A stretch of 64,000 nucleotides of DNA, taken from Haloarcula regularis (GTDB taxonomy: Archaea > Halobacteriota > Halobacteria > Halobacteriales > Haloarculaceae). How positions within the stretch are numbered: the first letter of the stretch is position 1; each line of letters opens with the position of its first letter. Location of the stretch: assembly GCF_029338315.1 (NCBI RefSeq), contig NZ_CP119794.1:2976001-3040000 (forward strand). The letters run 5' to 3'. The notes under the pieces are model-generated. The model was given only the letters and a program-made list of their open reading frames with translations, was not told the DNA's origin and did not search any database. Below, piece by piece: positions 8,390 through 17,164 of this stretch. The position numbers and the translations under genes were made by a program.

Positions 8390-8968
8390 TCAGGGATAGT
8401 AGTACTCGACGGTACTCCACGTCCACGACCCGTCTGATTCTGGTCCGTGAACGTACCCGTTGTCAGAAAGCTGGTGAATGTCGCCCACGTATCGTCCCAT
8501 CGCCGTATCGGCTGGATACCAGATTCGGTTGTCGCCAGCATCGTAGTAGAACGTGTCGTACCCGTACCCATACGATGCGTAGTAGTCGGTAAGTGAACCG
8601 GCGATATCGGCGGTCTCGCCGTTTGCTGAATCGGCGAGATAGATCTCCGGGAGGAGGTGCCAGTCGCCGTCGACGGATTGGCACCGAGCGAGTCTCGTTG
8701 TCGCTCCGATGGCTTCACACAGCGAAGCGACCAGGACGGCCTGGCAATCACAATCTCCCGCCCCCGTCTCCAGCGTCTCACTCGGCGGCGCAACGTAGTT
8801 GGTGGATGACGGGTCCGGGACGTAGGTGATGTTCTCGTTGACGTACCTGTGCAGTTCTGCGACCTGGTGATAGTGGAACGTGCCCCCGCTGGCCGACGGC
8901 TGGTCGCTGACGATATCGGCCGCCGTCGTACGGACCGCCATCGCGTCGACTTTCTCTGCGAGACTCAT
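8390..8968 (-). CDS. Transglutaminase-like cysteine protease-fold protein
   Basis: A 192-residue protein with the transglutaminase/protease-like core: GAGDCDCQAVLVASL holds the candidate nucleophile Cys (the first C of GDCD) near residue 75, followed by a DGDWHLLPEIYL segment with the His and later acidic partner. An SD-like AGGTGAT lies about 6 bases before ATG 8968, which supports this start. A longer frame with GTG at 9043 cannot be excluded. Substrate unknown. It lies beside the repeated tRNA fragments and could be a remnant of an integrated element. Confidence 0.7.
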   Translation of the reverse strand: MSLAEKVDAMAVRTTAADIVSDQPSASGGTFHYHQVAELHRYVNENITYVPDPSSTNYVAPPSETLETGAGDCDCQAVLVASLCEAIGATTRLARCQSVDGDWHLLPEIYLADSANGETADIAGSLTDYYASYGYGYDTFYYDAGDNRIWYPADTAMGRYVGDIHQLSDNGYVHGPESDGSWTWSTVEYYYP

Positions 8969-9227
8969 CCCAAAATCACCTGTGTGGAGTGCTGCTATTA
9001 GTAATTGCGTCCGACGTTCTCCGGAACTGACCTGACGGGGCACCTCTCCCTCGCTGTCCGACGGCCGGTCCCCACCGTGTGGGAGGTCCCCAGATCGCAC
9101 CTCGCCGAGCGGCCGAACGGGACTTCCGACCGCCGGCGCGAAAACCGCACGACGGCGGCGGGTGAAATGACGTGAACTATCCGCCCGCTTTTTATCGATG
9201 TCTGCCGTACGTACGACGTGGTCGTCG

Positions 9228-9386
9228 ATGGGACTATTTGACAAGAACAAACCTGAATCCCACCTCGGGGCAGACACACGGGGACCGTACATCTGTCTGA
9301 ACTGCGAGGAGTCGTTCGATGTGCTCTATCACTCGTGTCCGGTCTGTGGCGCGTACGACGTCCGCCGGGCCAAATGGGTCGAATAA
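9228..9386 (+). CDS. Two-CxxC zinc-ribbon micro-protein
   Basis: A 52-residue protein from ATG 9228 (MGLFDKNKPE). Two knuckles, CLNCEE and CPVCGAYD, about 15 residues apart, form a single zinc ribbon, and the tail ends RRAKWVE. Such one-domain zinc proteins are common in haloarchaea and are mostly of unknown role. They are proposed to act in protein or nucleic-acid contacts. A longer in-frame start at 9198 adds ten residues without homology signs and is less likely. Divergent from the transglutaminase-like gene. Confidence 0.75.
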   Translation: MGLFDKNKPESHLGADTRGPYICLNCEESFDVLYHSCPVCGAYDVRRAKWVE

Positions 9387-9496
9387 CCCCTCGACGTCCA
9401 CTGGCACGTCCACACCCTCACGCTATCGGGCGTTCGCCTCATTTTTCGACTGGTCGCGTCGGTCAGACACAAGTACCTCGCGCCGCTTTGCTCTGT

Positions 9497-10486
9497 ATGG
9501 GCAGACGGCCACTCGGTTCGACTGGCATCGACGTGACGGAGGTCGGATTCGGCACCTGGAACATGGGCGGCGACTGGGGCGACGTCGACGAGGAAGCGGG
9601 GCGCGAGGCCGTTCGGGCGGCCCTCGACGCCGGCATCGACTTCGTCGACACCGCGGACGTCTACGGCGACGGGTTCAGCGAGCAGCGCATCGGCGAGGTG
9701 CTGGACGAACGCGGCGTGCGCGACGAGGTGACCGTCGCGACGAAGGCCGGCCGTCGCCTGGATCCCCACACCGCCGACCGGTACGACTACGAGCACCTCT
9801 CGGCGTTCGTCGACCGTTCGCGGGAGTATCTGGGTACCGAGACGCTGGATCTCCTCCAGCTGCACTGTCCGCCCAGCGACGCGTACTATCAGCCGTCGAC
9901 GTTCGACGCGCTCGCCCGACTGGCCGACGAGGGGGCAGTCTCCCACTACGGCGTCAGCGTCGAGCGCGTCGAGCAGGCGCTGAAGGCCATCGAGTACCCC
10001 GGCGTCGAGACGGTCCAGCTAATCTTCAACATGTTCCGCCAGCGACCCGCGGAACTGTTCTTCGAGGAGGCTGCCCGGCGCGACGTCGGCGTCATCGTCC
10101 GCGTGCCGCTGGCCTCCGGGCTGCTTACGGGCGAGCTCTCGCGGGACACGACCTTCCCCGAGAGCGACCACCGCAACTACAACATCGAGGGCGAGGCCTT
10201 CGACCGCGGCGAGACCTTCGCGGGCCTCCCGGTCGAGGCCGGCTTCGACGCCGTCGAGGACCTCCGCGAACACGTCCCCGAGGGGATGACGATGGCCCAG
10301 ATGGCGCTGCGCTGGATTCTCGACTACGACGCCGTCTCGACGGTCATCCCCGGGTCGACGACGCCGGCACACATCGAGGCCAACGCGGCCGCCAGCGACC
10401 TCCCGCCGCTGTCCCACCAGACTCACGGCGCGGTGCGCGACATCTACGAGGAACACGTCCACGACGCTGTCCACCATCGCTGGTGA
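9497..10486 (+). CDS. Aldo/keto reductase
   Basis: A 329-residue NADP-dependent oxidoreductase of the aldo/keto reductase superfamily (TIM barrel). The catalytic tetrad is visible: Asp and Tyr in VDTADVYGDGF near residue 50, Lys in VATKAG, His in QLHCPP. The C-terminal part ends with the cofactor-binding VIPGSTTPAHIEANAAA. The ATG at 9497 (MGRRPLGSTGIDVTEVGFG) gives the canonical AKR N-terminus. Longer upstream frames overlap the zinc-ribbon gene and are not needed. The physiological carbonyl substrate cannot be named. Confidence 0.9.
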   Translation: MGRRPLGSTGIDVTEVGFGTWNMGGDWGDVDEEAGREAVRAALDAGIDFVDTADVYGDGFSEQRIGEVLDERGVRDEVTVATKAGRRLDPHTADRYDYEHLSAFVDRSREYLGTETLDLLQLHCPPSDAYYQPSTFDALARLADEGAVSHYGVSVERVEQALKAIEYPGVETVQLIFNMFRQRPAELFFEEAARRDVGVIVRVPLASGLLTGELSRDTTFPESDHRNYNIEGEAFDRGETFAGLPVEAGFDAVEDLREHVPEGMTMAQMALRWILDYDAVSTVIPGSTTPAHIEANAAASDLPPLSHQTHGAVRDIYEEHVHDAVHHRW

Positions 10487-10632
10487 GACCCAGGGTCGAA
10501 CGTATCGGTATACGTACCACTGCTGTCGAGGTCCTTGACAAACCCATTAGTAACAACAGATAAAACTCTCCAGTATATTATCAGTCTCATGTCCGTCGGT
10601 TTGGGTAACGATCCTGACTGTTAGAGCGAATC

Positions 10633-10644
10633 TACGTATACGTA
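10633..10644. repeat. Perfect 12-base palindrome TACGTATACGTA
   Basis: Within the AT-rich 210-base gap (10487-10696) between the aldo/keto reductase and the aspartoacylase-like gene. A related GGTATACGTAC lies near 10511. No gene lies in the gap. The pair could be operators, but neither flanking start codon is close by (both genes end here), so the role is unclear. Confidence 0.4.
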
Positions 10645-10696
10645 ATCTGGTAGTTCCGCTATCTCCTCCTATCAGAAATAGTGGATGACGAGTCGG

Positions 10697-11757
10697 TCAG
10701 TCGAGCTCGGACCGTTCGCCGCGCCAGCGGAGCCCGCGCTGTCGGTACCCGTCGAACTCGCCGCGGTCTATCTCGGCCTCGATCTCGTCGCGCGTCGCGT
10801 CGTCGATGCGGACCAGGTGACAGAGTGACCCGGCTGGGCAACCGGGTTCTCCAGCACACCGACGAGGATGCCGGTGAAGGGGGCTTCGACGATTCGCTCC
10901 TGGTGTTTGAAGTGGTCGGTGACGGTACAGATGGTCTCGCCCTCGCGGACCAGCGGGTACGGTCCCCACTTCATCTCGACGAGGCCGCCGGTGTCGGCAC
11001 GGAGCCACGTCTTGTCGCCCTGGTCGGCGGGAACGGCGCGGAACCAGCCCGGCCAGTCGACGGTCGCCGACGGATCGATCCCGTACTCGGCGAAGACGCT
11101 CCTGACGCCGGCCAGCGCGCGCTCGATGAGCGTCGGCTGGAACCGGTGGGCCTTCCCCATCTCGACGGTGACCGCCGCGATGTCGTTCTCCGTCGCCGTC
11201 CGCCGGAGCGACCCCGCGTCCCCCGCGCCGGAGATGACGACATTCGCGCCGAACGACCGCGCGAGTCGCTCGACGGCCGGGTTCGTCATATCCGCTCGCG
11301 TGTGGTACATCGTCGTCCGGTTGCGGGTCGAGGTGTGGAAGTCGAGCACCAGGTCACACTGGTCGATGAACGTCTCGTAGATGCGGTTGGCCATGCGCTC
11401 GGCCGTGTTGCTCCGAGGCTTGCCCGGGAACGCGCGGTTCAGGTCCTGGTCGTAGATGGGGATGTCACGGGTCTGTGCGAGGTAGCCGGGGACGTTCAGG
11501 ACGTGCAGACAGAGGAGCGTCCCGTGGACGTCCGCGGGGTCGTAGCGGTCGGCCACCTCCTGGATGACCTTCACGCCGTTGAGCTCGTCCCCGTGGAGCG
11601 CCGCCGTCAGTCCGACGGTCGGGCCGTCGCGCTCGCCGTTGACGATCGTCACCGGGATCTCGATCGGGTCCCCCAGGTACGTCTCGCCCACTTCGTAGCG
11701 GACGTGTCGCTGTTCGCCAGGGGCCACCTCGCCGCCGTAGCGGAACGGGGCTGTCAT
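10697..11757 (-). pseudogene. Succinylglutamate desuccinylase/aspartoacylase family, C-terminal frameshift
   Basis: From ATG 11757 the frame encodes a zinc carboxypeptidase-fold aspartoacylase/AstE relative. ALHGDELNG carries the first zinc ligands (HGDE), LDFHTS the third His, and VEMG the catalytic Glu. After NPVAQPGH near 10830 the frame slips. The expected end (SLCHLVRIDDATRDEIEAE...) is found in another frame to the stop at 10697. One G appears lost from the CCGGG run. The metal centre is intact, so only the last 45 or so residues are displaced. Confidence 0.8.
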
Positions 11758-11838
11758 GGCCGCACCGACGGCGGGACAGGGTAAATCGGTACTGGACCGA
11801 CCACACCGTTGAAGTACGCTTGCGGGGTTCACACGGAC

Positions 11839-12477
11839 GTGGCAGTCTCGTTCGACCTCTTCGGGACGCTCGTCGACGCCGACCGGCCGGCGGCCCCCTG
11901 GCACGCCGTCGCGGACACCCTCGCCGAACACGATGTCCGTGTCCCCGAGGACTGGGAAGCCGCGTACCGCACGTCCCACCGGGAGTACGACCGCGGCCGG
12001 GAGGCACCGCTCGACGAGCACGTCCGCCTTGCGCTGGCGAGTCGCGGCGTCGACGTCACCGAGGCAACAGCGCGCGGGGCGGTCCTCGCCGCGTTCGACG
12101 CACCAGTCGCGGTGCGCGAGGGCGCCCGACCCCCGCTACGCGCCGCCGCGGACCGCGGGCCGGTGGGCATCTGTTCGAACTGCAGCGTCCCCGACCTCGT
12201 CGAGCGGACGCTCGACCGCGCCGGGCTGGCCGACGCCGTCCCCGGCGGGTTCGATACCGTCGTGACCAGCGTCGACTGCGGGTGGCGCAAGCCCCACCCG
12301 GAGATATTCGAGACGACGGCCGCGGCGCTGGACGTCCCGCTCGCGGCCCTGGTCCACGTCGGCGACGACGCGCGCACCGACGGCGGCGCCGGGCGAGTCG
12401 GCGCGCAGTCGGTCCTGCTCGATGACGTGGCACTCCCGACCGTCGCCGAGCAACTCCGGGAGGGGTCGCTGTGCTGA
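11839..12477 (+). CDS. HAD-family phosphatase at head of cobalamin operon
   Basis: A 212-residue haloacid dehalogenase-superfamily hydrolase. Motif I is FDLFGTLVD (here the first Asp is the nucleophile), motif II is the ICSN segment, motif III Lys lies in GWRKPHPEIF, and motif IV is HVGDDARTD. The GTG at 11839 places motif I at the N-terminus. An ATG at 11809 is an alternative. It overlaps cbiB by 7 bases and is therefore translationally coupled to the cobalamin genes, which makes a phosphate-removal step of the nucleotide loop pathway a reasonable guess. Confidence 0.82.
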   Translation: MAVSFDLFGTLVDADRPAAPWHAVADTLAEHDVRVPEDWEAAYRTSHREYDRGREAPLDEHVRLALASRGVDVTEATARGAVLAAFDAPVAVREGARPPLRAAADRGPVGICSNCSVPDLVERTLDRAGLADAVPGGFDTVVTSVDCGWRKPHPEIFETTAAALDVPLAALVHVGDDARTDGGAGRVGAQSVLLDDVALPTVAEQLREGSLC

Positions 12478-13388
12478 CGGCACTCGCCGTCCTCGTGGCG
12501 GCGACCCTCGAGGTGGTCGTCGGGGAACCGCCGACCCGTCTCCACCCGGTGGCCTGGCTCGGGTCCGTGGTCGGGATGGTAGACCGGGAGTGGCGACGTC
12601 CCTCGCTCGTCGGGGCCGCTGCCGCGCTCGTCCTCCCGCTCGCCGTCGCGGCCGTCGTCGCGCTCCTCGTCGCGGGCGCCACGTCGGTGTCGCTGCTCGG
12701 CGGCGTGCTACTTGCGGGTGCCGTCCTCTTCCTGACGACGAGTCTCCGGATGCTCGTCTCGGTGGCCTGGCGGGTCGTCGTGGACTCCGAGCGCGACCTC
12801 GAGGCCGCCCGCGAGGGTCTGCTCGCGCTCGCGGGGCGGGACGCGCGGTCCCTCTCTGCGGGCCACGTCCGGAGCGCGGCGGTCGAGAGCGCCGCCGAGA
12901 ACCTCGCCGACGGCCTGGTCGCGTCGCTCGGCGCGTTCGTCCTCGCGGGCGCGCTGGCACCGCTGGTCGGCCTCCCGGCGCTGCCCGTCGCGGCGGGCGC
13001 GGCCGCGTGGGTGAAGGCCGTCAACACGATGGACTCGATGCTGGGCTACCACGAGAAGCGGGTCGGAACGCCGGCCGCGCGCCTGGACGACGCCGTGATG
13101 TGGTTCCCCGCTCGCGTGAGCGCGCTCGCGCTCGCTGCGGCATTCGCGGACCCGCTGGCCCTCGTCCGCGCCAGGACGTGGCTCGATCGCGTCCCGTCGC
13201 CGAACTCCGGATGGCCGATGGGCGTCGCCGCCGCCGCACTCGACGTCCGACTCGAGAAACCCGACGTCTACGTGCTCAACGACGGCGCGGCCCTGCCCGA
13301 CCTCGACACCGCTCGTCGGGCCGTCCGTCGCGTCGGCCTCGCCGGCCTGCTCTCGTACGTCGTCGCGGGGGTGCTCGCGTGGTTCTGA
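12471..13388 (+). CDS. cbiB: Adenosylcobinamide-phosphate synthase CbiB
   Basis: A 305-residue integral membrane protein that joins adenosylcobyric acid to the aminopropanol (phosphate) side chain. Typical CbiB landmarks are present: GEPPTRLHPVAWLG near the N-terminus, ESAAENLADG, the KAVNTMDSMLGY signature near residue 185, and SPNSGWPMGVAAAAL towards the end. Several hydrophobic helices flank them. GTG/ATG choice: the frame begins at the GTG 12471 overlapping the HAD gene. Its own stop overlaps the cobS start by 10 bases. Confidence 0.93.
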   Translation: MLTALAVLVAATLEVVVGEPPTRLHPVAWLGSVVGMVDREWRRPSLVGAAAALVLPLAVAAVVALLVAGATSVSLLGGVLLAGAVLFLTTSLRMLVSVAWRVVVDSERDLEAAREGLLALAGRDARSLSAGHVRSAAVESAAENLADGLVASLGAFVLAGALAPLVGLPALPVAAGAAAWVKAVNTMDSMLGYHEKRVGTPAARLDDAVMWFPARVSALALAAAFADPLALVRARTWLDRVPSPNSGWPMGVAAAALDVRLEKPDVYVLNDGAALPDLDTARRAVRRVGLAGLLSYVVAGVLAWF

Positions 13389-14155
13389 CCGCCGTCCGCG
13401 GGGCGCTGGGCTTCCTCTCGCGGCTCCCCGTCGGCCACAGCGAGGCGGCCTGGGACGCGTTCACCGCGACGCCGGCGGCCTTCCCGCTGGCGGGGTACGT
13501 CGTCGGCGGCCTCGTCGCGCTCCCGCTGCTCGCCGCGGGCGCCCTGCCCGCGCCCGTCGTCGCCGCCGGCTACCTCGCGGCCGTCGTGCTCGTGACCGGC
13601 GTCAACCACTTCGACGGCCTCGCCGACCTGGGCGACGCCGCCGTCGTCCACGGCAGCCCCGAAGCGCGGCGCGAGGTGCTGCGTGACACCACCGTCGGTG
13701 TCGGCGCCGTCCTCGCGCTCGGGTCGGTCCTCCTCGCCCTCGCGCTCGGGGCGCTCGCCGTGGCCGCGCTCCCGCCGCTCGTCGCCGTCGCGCTCGTCCT
13801 CGCCAGCGAGGTGGGCGCGAAAGTCGCGATGGCCACGCTCGCCTGTCTCGGCACACCGAGTCACGAGGGATTCGGGGCGATGGTGCTCGAGGGAGCGCGC
13901 CCCAGTGACCTCCTGGCACCGGTGGCCGTCACGCTCCCCGTCGCCGTCCTGGTCGTGCCCGCGACGGCCACCGCCGTCCTCGCCGGCCTCGTCGTCGGCG
14001 CCGGCCTGACACGCTGGGTCGCCCGGACACTCGACGGCGTCGGCGGGGACGTCTTCGGCGCGGGAAACGAACTCGCCCGCGTCGTCGCGCTCCACACCGC
14101 CGTGGCCGCCTGGACGCTTTCCGACTGGGGGGTGCTCGCGTGGACGCCCTGGTGA
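13379..14155 (+). CDS. cobS: Adenosylcobinamide-GDP ribazoletransferase (cobalamin synthase)
   Basis: A 258-residue multi-pass membrane enzyme that condenses adenosylcobinamide-GDP with alpha-ribazole (phosphate). The conserved FDGLADLGDA motif, the metal-binding acidic site of this family, sits near residue 78, preceded by the FLSRLPVG N-terminal signature. The GTG start at 13379 is deduced from the position of that signature. The open frame extends far upstream only as a shadow of other genes. It overlaps cbiB (10 bases) and cobY (16 bases). Confidence 0.92.
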   Translation: MVLTAVRGALGFLSRLPVGHSEAAWDAFTATPAAFPLAGYVVGGLVALPLLAAGALPAPVVAAGYLAAVVLVTGVNHFDGLADLGDAAVVHGSPEARREVLRDTTVGVGAVLALGSVLLALALGALAVAALPPLVAVALVLASEVGAKVAMATLACLGTPSHEGFGAMVLEGARPSDLLAPVAVTLPVAVLVVPATATAVLAGLVVGAGLTRWVARTLDGVGGDVFGAGNELARVVALHTAVAAWTLSDWGVLAWTPW

Positions 14156-14712
14156 TGTGTGGGGGCCGGGGTACCCGCCTGGACGCGCCGGTCGAGAAAC
14201 CCCTGTTCGAGGTGGACGGCGTGCCGATGGTCGACCGCGTGCTGGACGCGCTCGAGGCGAGCAGCGTCGACGCGGTCTACGCCGCGACGTCGCCAGCGAC
14301 GCCCGAGACGCGTGCTCACGTCGACGTCCCGACCGTCGAGACGCCCGGCGAGGGGTACGTCGACGACCTGTCGTCGGCGCTGGCCGACGACCGCCTCTCG
14401 ACGCCCGTGCTCACCGTCGCCGCGGACCTGCCGCTGCTCGACGGCGAGATTCTCGACCGGGTGCTGGCGGCCCACGACGCCGGCTCGATGACCGTCATCG
14501 TCCCGGCCGCCCTGAAACGCGCCCTGGGGGGTAGCGACGACACGACCTTCGAGCGAGGCGGCCGCGAGGTCGCACCGACCGGCGTGAACGTCGTCGGCGA
14601 CGCGGGCGACGACGCGTGGTGCACGGACGACCTGCGAGTGGCGATCAACGTCAACACGCGCCGGGACGCGCAAGTGGCCGAGCACCTGCTCGCGTCGCGA
14701 AACCTTCTCTAG
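14140..14712 (+). CDS. cobY: GTP:adenosylcobinamide-phosphate guanylyltransferase CobY
   Basis: A 190-residue archaeal nucleotidyltransferase that replaces the bacterial CobU and activates adenosylcobinamide phosphate as the GDP derivative. The N-terminal MCGGRGTRLD loop is the nucleotide-binding signature of this Rossmann-like fold, followed by VEKPLFEVDGVPMVDRVLDA. It ends in the AINVNTRRDAQ segment typical of the MobA/CobY superfamily. The GTG at 14140 is the only start that keeps the P-loop-like motif near the N-terminus. Confidence 0.92.
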   Translation: MDALVMCGGRGTRLDAPVEKPLFEVDGVPMVDRVLDALEASSVDAVYAATSPATPETRAHVDVPTVETPGEGYVDDLSSALADDRLSTPVLTVAADLPLLDGEILDRVLAAHDAGSMTVIVPAALKRALGGSDDTTFERGGREVAPTGVNVVGDAGDDAWCTDDLRVAINVNTRRDAQVAEHLLASRNLL

Positions 14713-14735
14713 GCTCCTGGCCCTACGACTGGCCA

Positions 14736-15776
14736 ATGGATCCAGACACGGTCGAGCGCCTGCGCGCGGGCGCCGACGACGCCATCGGCCCCGACGGCCG
14801 TGTGCCCCACGGCAGCGATGACGACCCGGAGGTGCTCGACTTCAGCGCGAACACGAACCCGCGGCTCCCGCCGGGCGTCGAGGACGTCTATCGTGCGGCG
14901 TTCGAGGGGGCCCGCTCGTACCCCGCGGACGGCTACCCCGAGTTCCGCGCGGCGGCCGCCGCGTTCGTCGGCTGTGCGCCCGTCCAGGTCGTCCCCACGG
15001 CCGGTGGCCTCGAAGCAATCCGGCTCGCTATCCAGACGACGGTCCGGGCCGGCGAGTCCGTGCTCGTCCCGACGCCGAGTTTCGGCGAGTACGCTCGCGA
15101 GGTCGGCCTGCAGGGCGCCGACCCGTCGTTCGTCACCCACGACGCCGTCCTCGAGGCCGACCCCGCGCCCCACGCGCTGGCCATCGTCTGCAACCCGAAC
15201 AACCCGACCGGGGAGCCCTGCGACCCGGCGGCGCTCCGGGCGTTCGCCGACCGGTGTCGGGAAGATGACACGACGCTGCTGGTCGACGAGGCGTTCCTTG
15301 CGTACACTGACGACCCGTCGCTCGCCGGCCGCGAGGGCGTGGTCGTCGCGCGCTCGCTGACGAAACTCTTCGGCCTCCCGGGAGTCCGCGCGGGCTACGC
15401 CGTCGCGACCGGCGAGGCGCTCGAGCGCCTCGTGACCGCGCGGCGCGCGTGGTCGATGAGCGGCCCGGCGGCCGCCGTCGGTGCCCACGTACTTCGGCAG
15501 GACGACTTCGTGGCCGAGACACGCGAGCGCGTCGCCGCCGAGCGCGCCCGGATGGCCGAGCGGCTCGGCTCGCGCTTCGACGTCTACCCGTCGGACGCCC
15601 CCTTCCTCCTCTTCGAGGTATCTGACGTGAGTATCGACGCCCTCCTCGAGAGCGCGCGCGAGCAGGGCATCGCCCTGCGCGACGCCCGGACGTTCCGCGG
15701 CCTCGACAGCCACGTCCGCGTCGCCGTCAGGGCCCCCACGGAGAACGACCGCCTGCTGGAGGCCCTGGATGTTTGA
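14736..15776 (+). CDS. cobD: Threonine-phosphate decarboxylase CobD
   Basis: A 346-residue PLP-dependent class I/II aminotransferase-fold enzyme that makes aminopropanol phosphate for the nucleotide loop from threonine phosphate. DFSANTNPRLPPG near residue 35 is the characteristic N-terminal motif. CNPNNPTGEP and VDEAFLAY bind the cofactor. SLTKLFGLPGVRAGY supplies the Schiff-base lysine. Histidinol-phosphate aminotransferase is the nearest alternative, but the operon context decides for CobD. Overlaps cbiZ by 8 bases. Confidence 0.9.
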   Translation: MDPDTVERLRAGADDAIGPDGRVPHGSDDDPEVLDFSANTNPRLPPGVEDVYRAAFEGARSYPADGYPEFRAAAAAFVGCAPVQVVPTAGGLEAIRLAIQTTVRAGESVLVPTPSFGEYAREVGLQGADPSFVTHDAVLEADPAPHALAIVCNPNNPTGEPCDPAALRAFADRCREDDTTLLVDEAFLAYTDDPSLAGREGVVVARSLTKLFGLPGVRAGYAVATGEALERLVTARRAWSMSGPAAAVGAHVLRQDDFVAETRERVAAERARMAERLGSRFDVYPSDAPFLLFEVSDVSIDALLESAREQGIALRDARTFRGLDSHVRVAVRAPTENDRLLEALDV

Positions 15777-16482
15777 GGTCGACCGGCGCCACGGCGTCGC
15801 GCGGATGGCCCAGGACGGGGCCCGCTGGCTCTCGACGTCGTGGGACGGTGGCTACCGGCGCGCCGACGCCGTCTACAACCTGACCGTCCCCGAGGGCTTC
15901 GAGCGGACGGACCTCGACGCCTACCGCGAACAGCGACTCGCCGACGCGGGCTTTGCCACCGGCCCGGCGCTCCTGACCGGCGTCGAGATGGCGAACGCTC
16001 GGTACGCCCGGAGCGGCCCGGTGACCGTGCTCGCGACGGCCGGCGTGTCGAACCCGGCGGTGCTGCCGATGGGCGAGGACGATGCCGCGGATGGGGAAGC
16101 CGCCGGACCGGCATCCGGCGAGACCGACGACGGCTGGCGACCGGGCACGGTCAACCTCATCGTCGGCGCGCACCGGGCCCTCGACGACGGCGCGCTCGCG
16201 ACGCTCCTGGCGACGGCCGTCGAGGCGAAGGCCGCGACCCTGATGGACGTTGCCGGCGTCCCGGGGACCACCTCGGACGCGGCGCTGGTCGGCTGTGTTC
16301 CGGACGCGTCGGTGGCCGAGTTTGCGGGGAGCGCGACCGAGGTGGGGACGGCGACCCGCGCCTGCGTGCGAGACGCAGTCCGGGTGAGTCTGGCCGCTCG
16401 ATACGACGATGGGCCGCCCGCTCCCGCCGAGGCCCCCTACGGTGTCGTCACCGACCGGCAGACCGATGTGTTCCAGCCCTGA
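15769..16482 (+). CDS. cbiZ: Adenosylcobinamide amidohydrolase CbiZ
   Basis: A 237-residue CbiZ-family enzyme that removes the aminopropanol chain of salvaged adenosylcobinamide to give adenosylcobyric acid, letting the cell rebuild its own lower ligand. Family features are the ATAGVSNPAVLPMGED segment near residue 95, the GTVNLIVGAHRAL strand, and EAKAATLMDVAGVPGTTSD near residue 160. A short acidic insert sits between the first two. It is expressed from inside the operon, starting 8 bases before the cobD stop. Confidence 0.9.
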   Translation: MFEVDRRHGVARMAQDGARWLSTSWDGGYRRADAVYNLTVPEGFERTDLDAYREQRLADAGFATGPALLTGVEMANARYARSGPVTVLATAGVSNPAVLPMGEDDAADGEAAGPASGETDDGWRPGTVNLIVGAHRALDDGALATLLATAVEAKAATLMDVAGVPGTTSDAALVGCVPDASVAEFAGSATEVGTATRACVRDAVRVSLAARYDDGPPAPAEAPYGVVTDRQTDVFQP

Positions 16483-16492
16483 ACGCGAGTGT

Positions 16493-17164
16493 ATGAGCGA
16501 CGACCAGACCGACCGCGCGCGCAACGCGGCCGGCCCGACGGCCGAACCGATCACGCCCGGCGCGCCCGAGGACTTCGGCCTCGTGCAGGTGTGGTGGGGA
16601 AACGGGAAGGGAAAGACCACCGCCGCCCTGGGGATGGCGACCCGCGCGGTGGGGCACGGCTACCGCGTCCACCTGCTCCAGTTCATGAAAGGCGGGACGG
16701 GCACCGTCGAAGACGTCCGCGGCGAGTACAACGCCATCGGCGCGCTCCCGGGGTTCTCCTACGAGAACGCCGGCCACTACGGCTGGCACGGGTTCATGGA
16801 CGGGAGCGACGACGACGAACACGCGGCCCGCGCGAAGGGGGCACTGGACCGCGCCCGCGAGATACTCGCGGGGAGCGCCGCGGCCGACCTTTCGGCACCG
16901 CTCCCGGCCGACGGGCCGCCGGCGGACGGCGTGCACATGCTCGTCGCCGACGAGATTCTGTACGCCGCCAACCGCGGCCTCGTCGACCCCGAGGACGTCG
17001 TCGACCTGGTCGAGTCGAAACCCGCGGACCTGGAACTCGTCCTCACTGGCGGCCACGAGGCACCCGACTACGTCGTCGACCACGCCGACCTGGTCACGGA
17101 GGTTCGCAAGCAGAAACACCCGCTCGACGCGGGCCACGCCGCCCGGAAGGGCACCGAGTACTGA
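16493..17164 (+). CDS. cobA: Corrinoid adenosyltransferase CobA
   Basis: A 223-residue CobA/BtuR-type ATP:corrinoid adenosyltransferase that attaches the 5'-deoxyadenosyl group to reduced cobalt. The P-loop GNGKGKTTAALGMATRAVGH begins near residue 35. HLLQFMKGG and VADEILYAANRGL follow, as does LTGGHEAPDY, all standard for the family. The N-terminal 25 residues are a flexible acidic extension. Starts 10 bases after cbiZ, so it belongs to the same transcript. Confidence 0.92.
   Translation: MSDDQTDRARNAAGPTAEPITPGAPEDFGLVQVWWGNGKGKTTAALGMATRAVGHGYRVHLLQFMKGGTGTVEDVRGEYNAIGALPGFSYENAGHYGWHGFMDGSDDDEHAARAKGALDRAREILAGSAAADLSAPLPADGPPADGVHMLVADEILYAANRGLVDPEDVVDLVESKPADLELVLTGGHEAPDYVVDHADLVTEVRKQKHPLDAGHAARKGTEY

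Noticed and set aside
11758..11838. A cobalamin riboswitch ahead of the cob operon
   Set aside because: The 80-base gap is too short and shows no B12-box-like conserved core; haloarchaeal operons generally use protein regulators.
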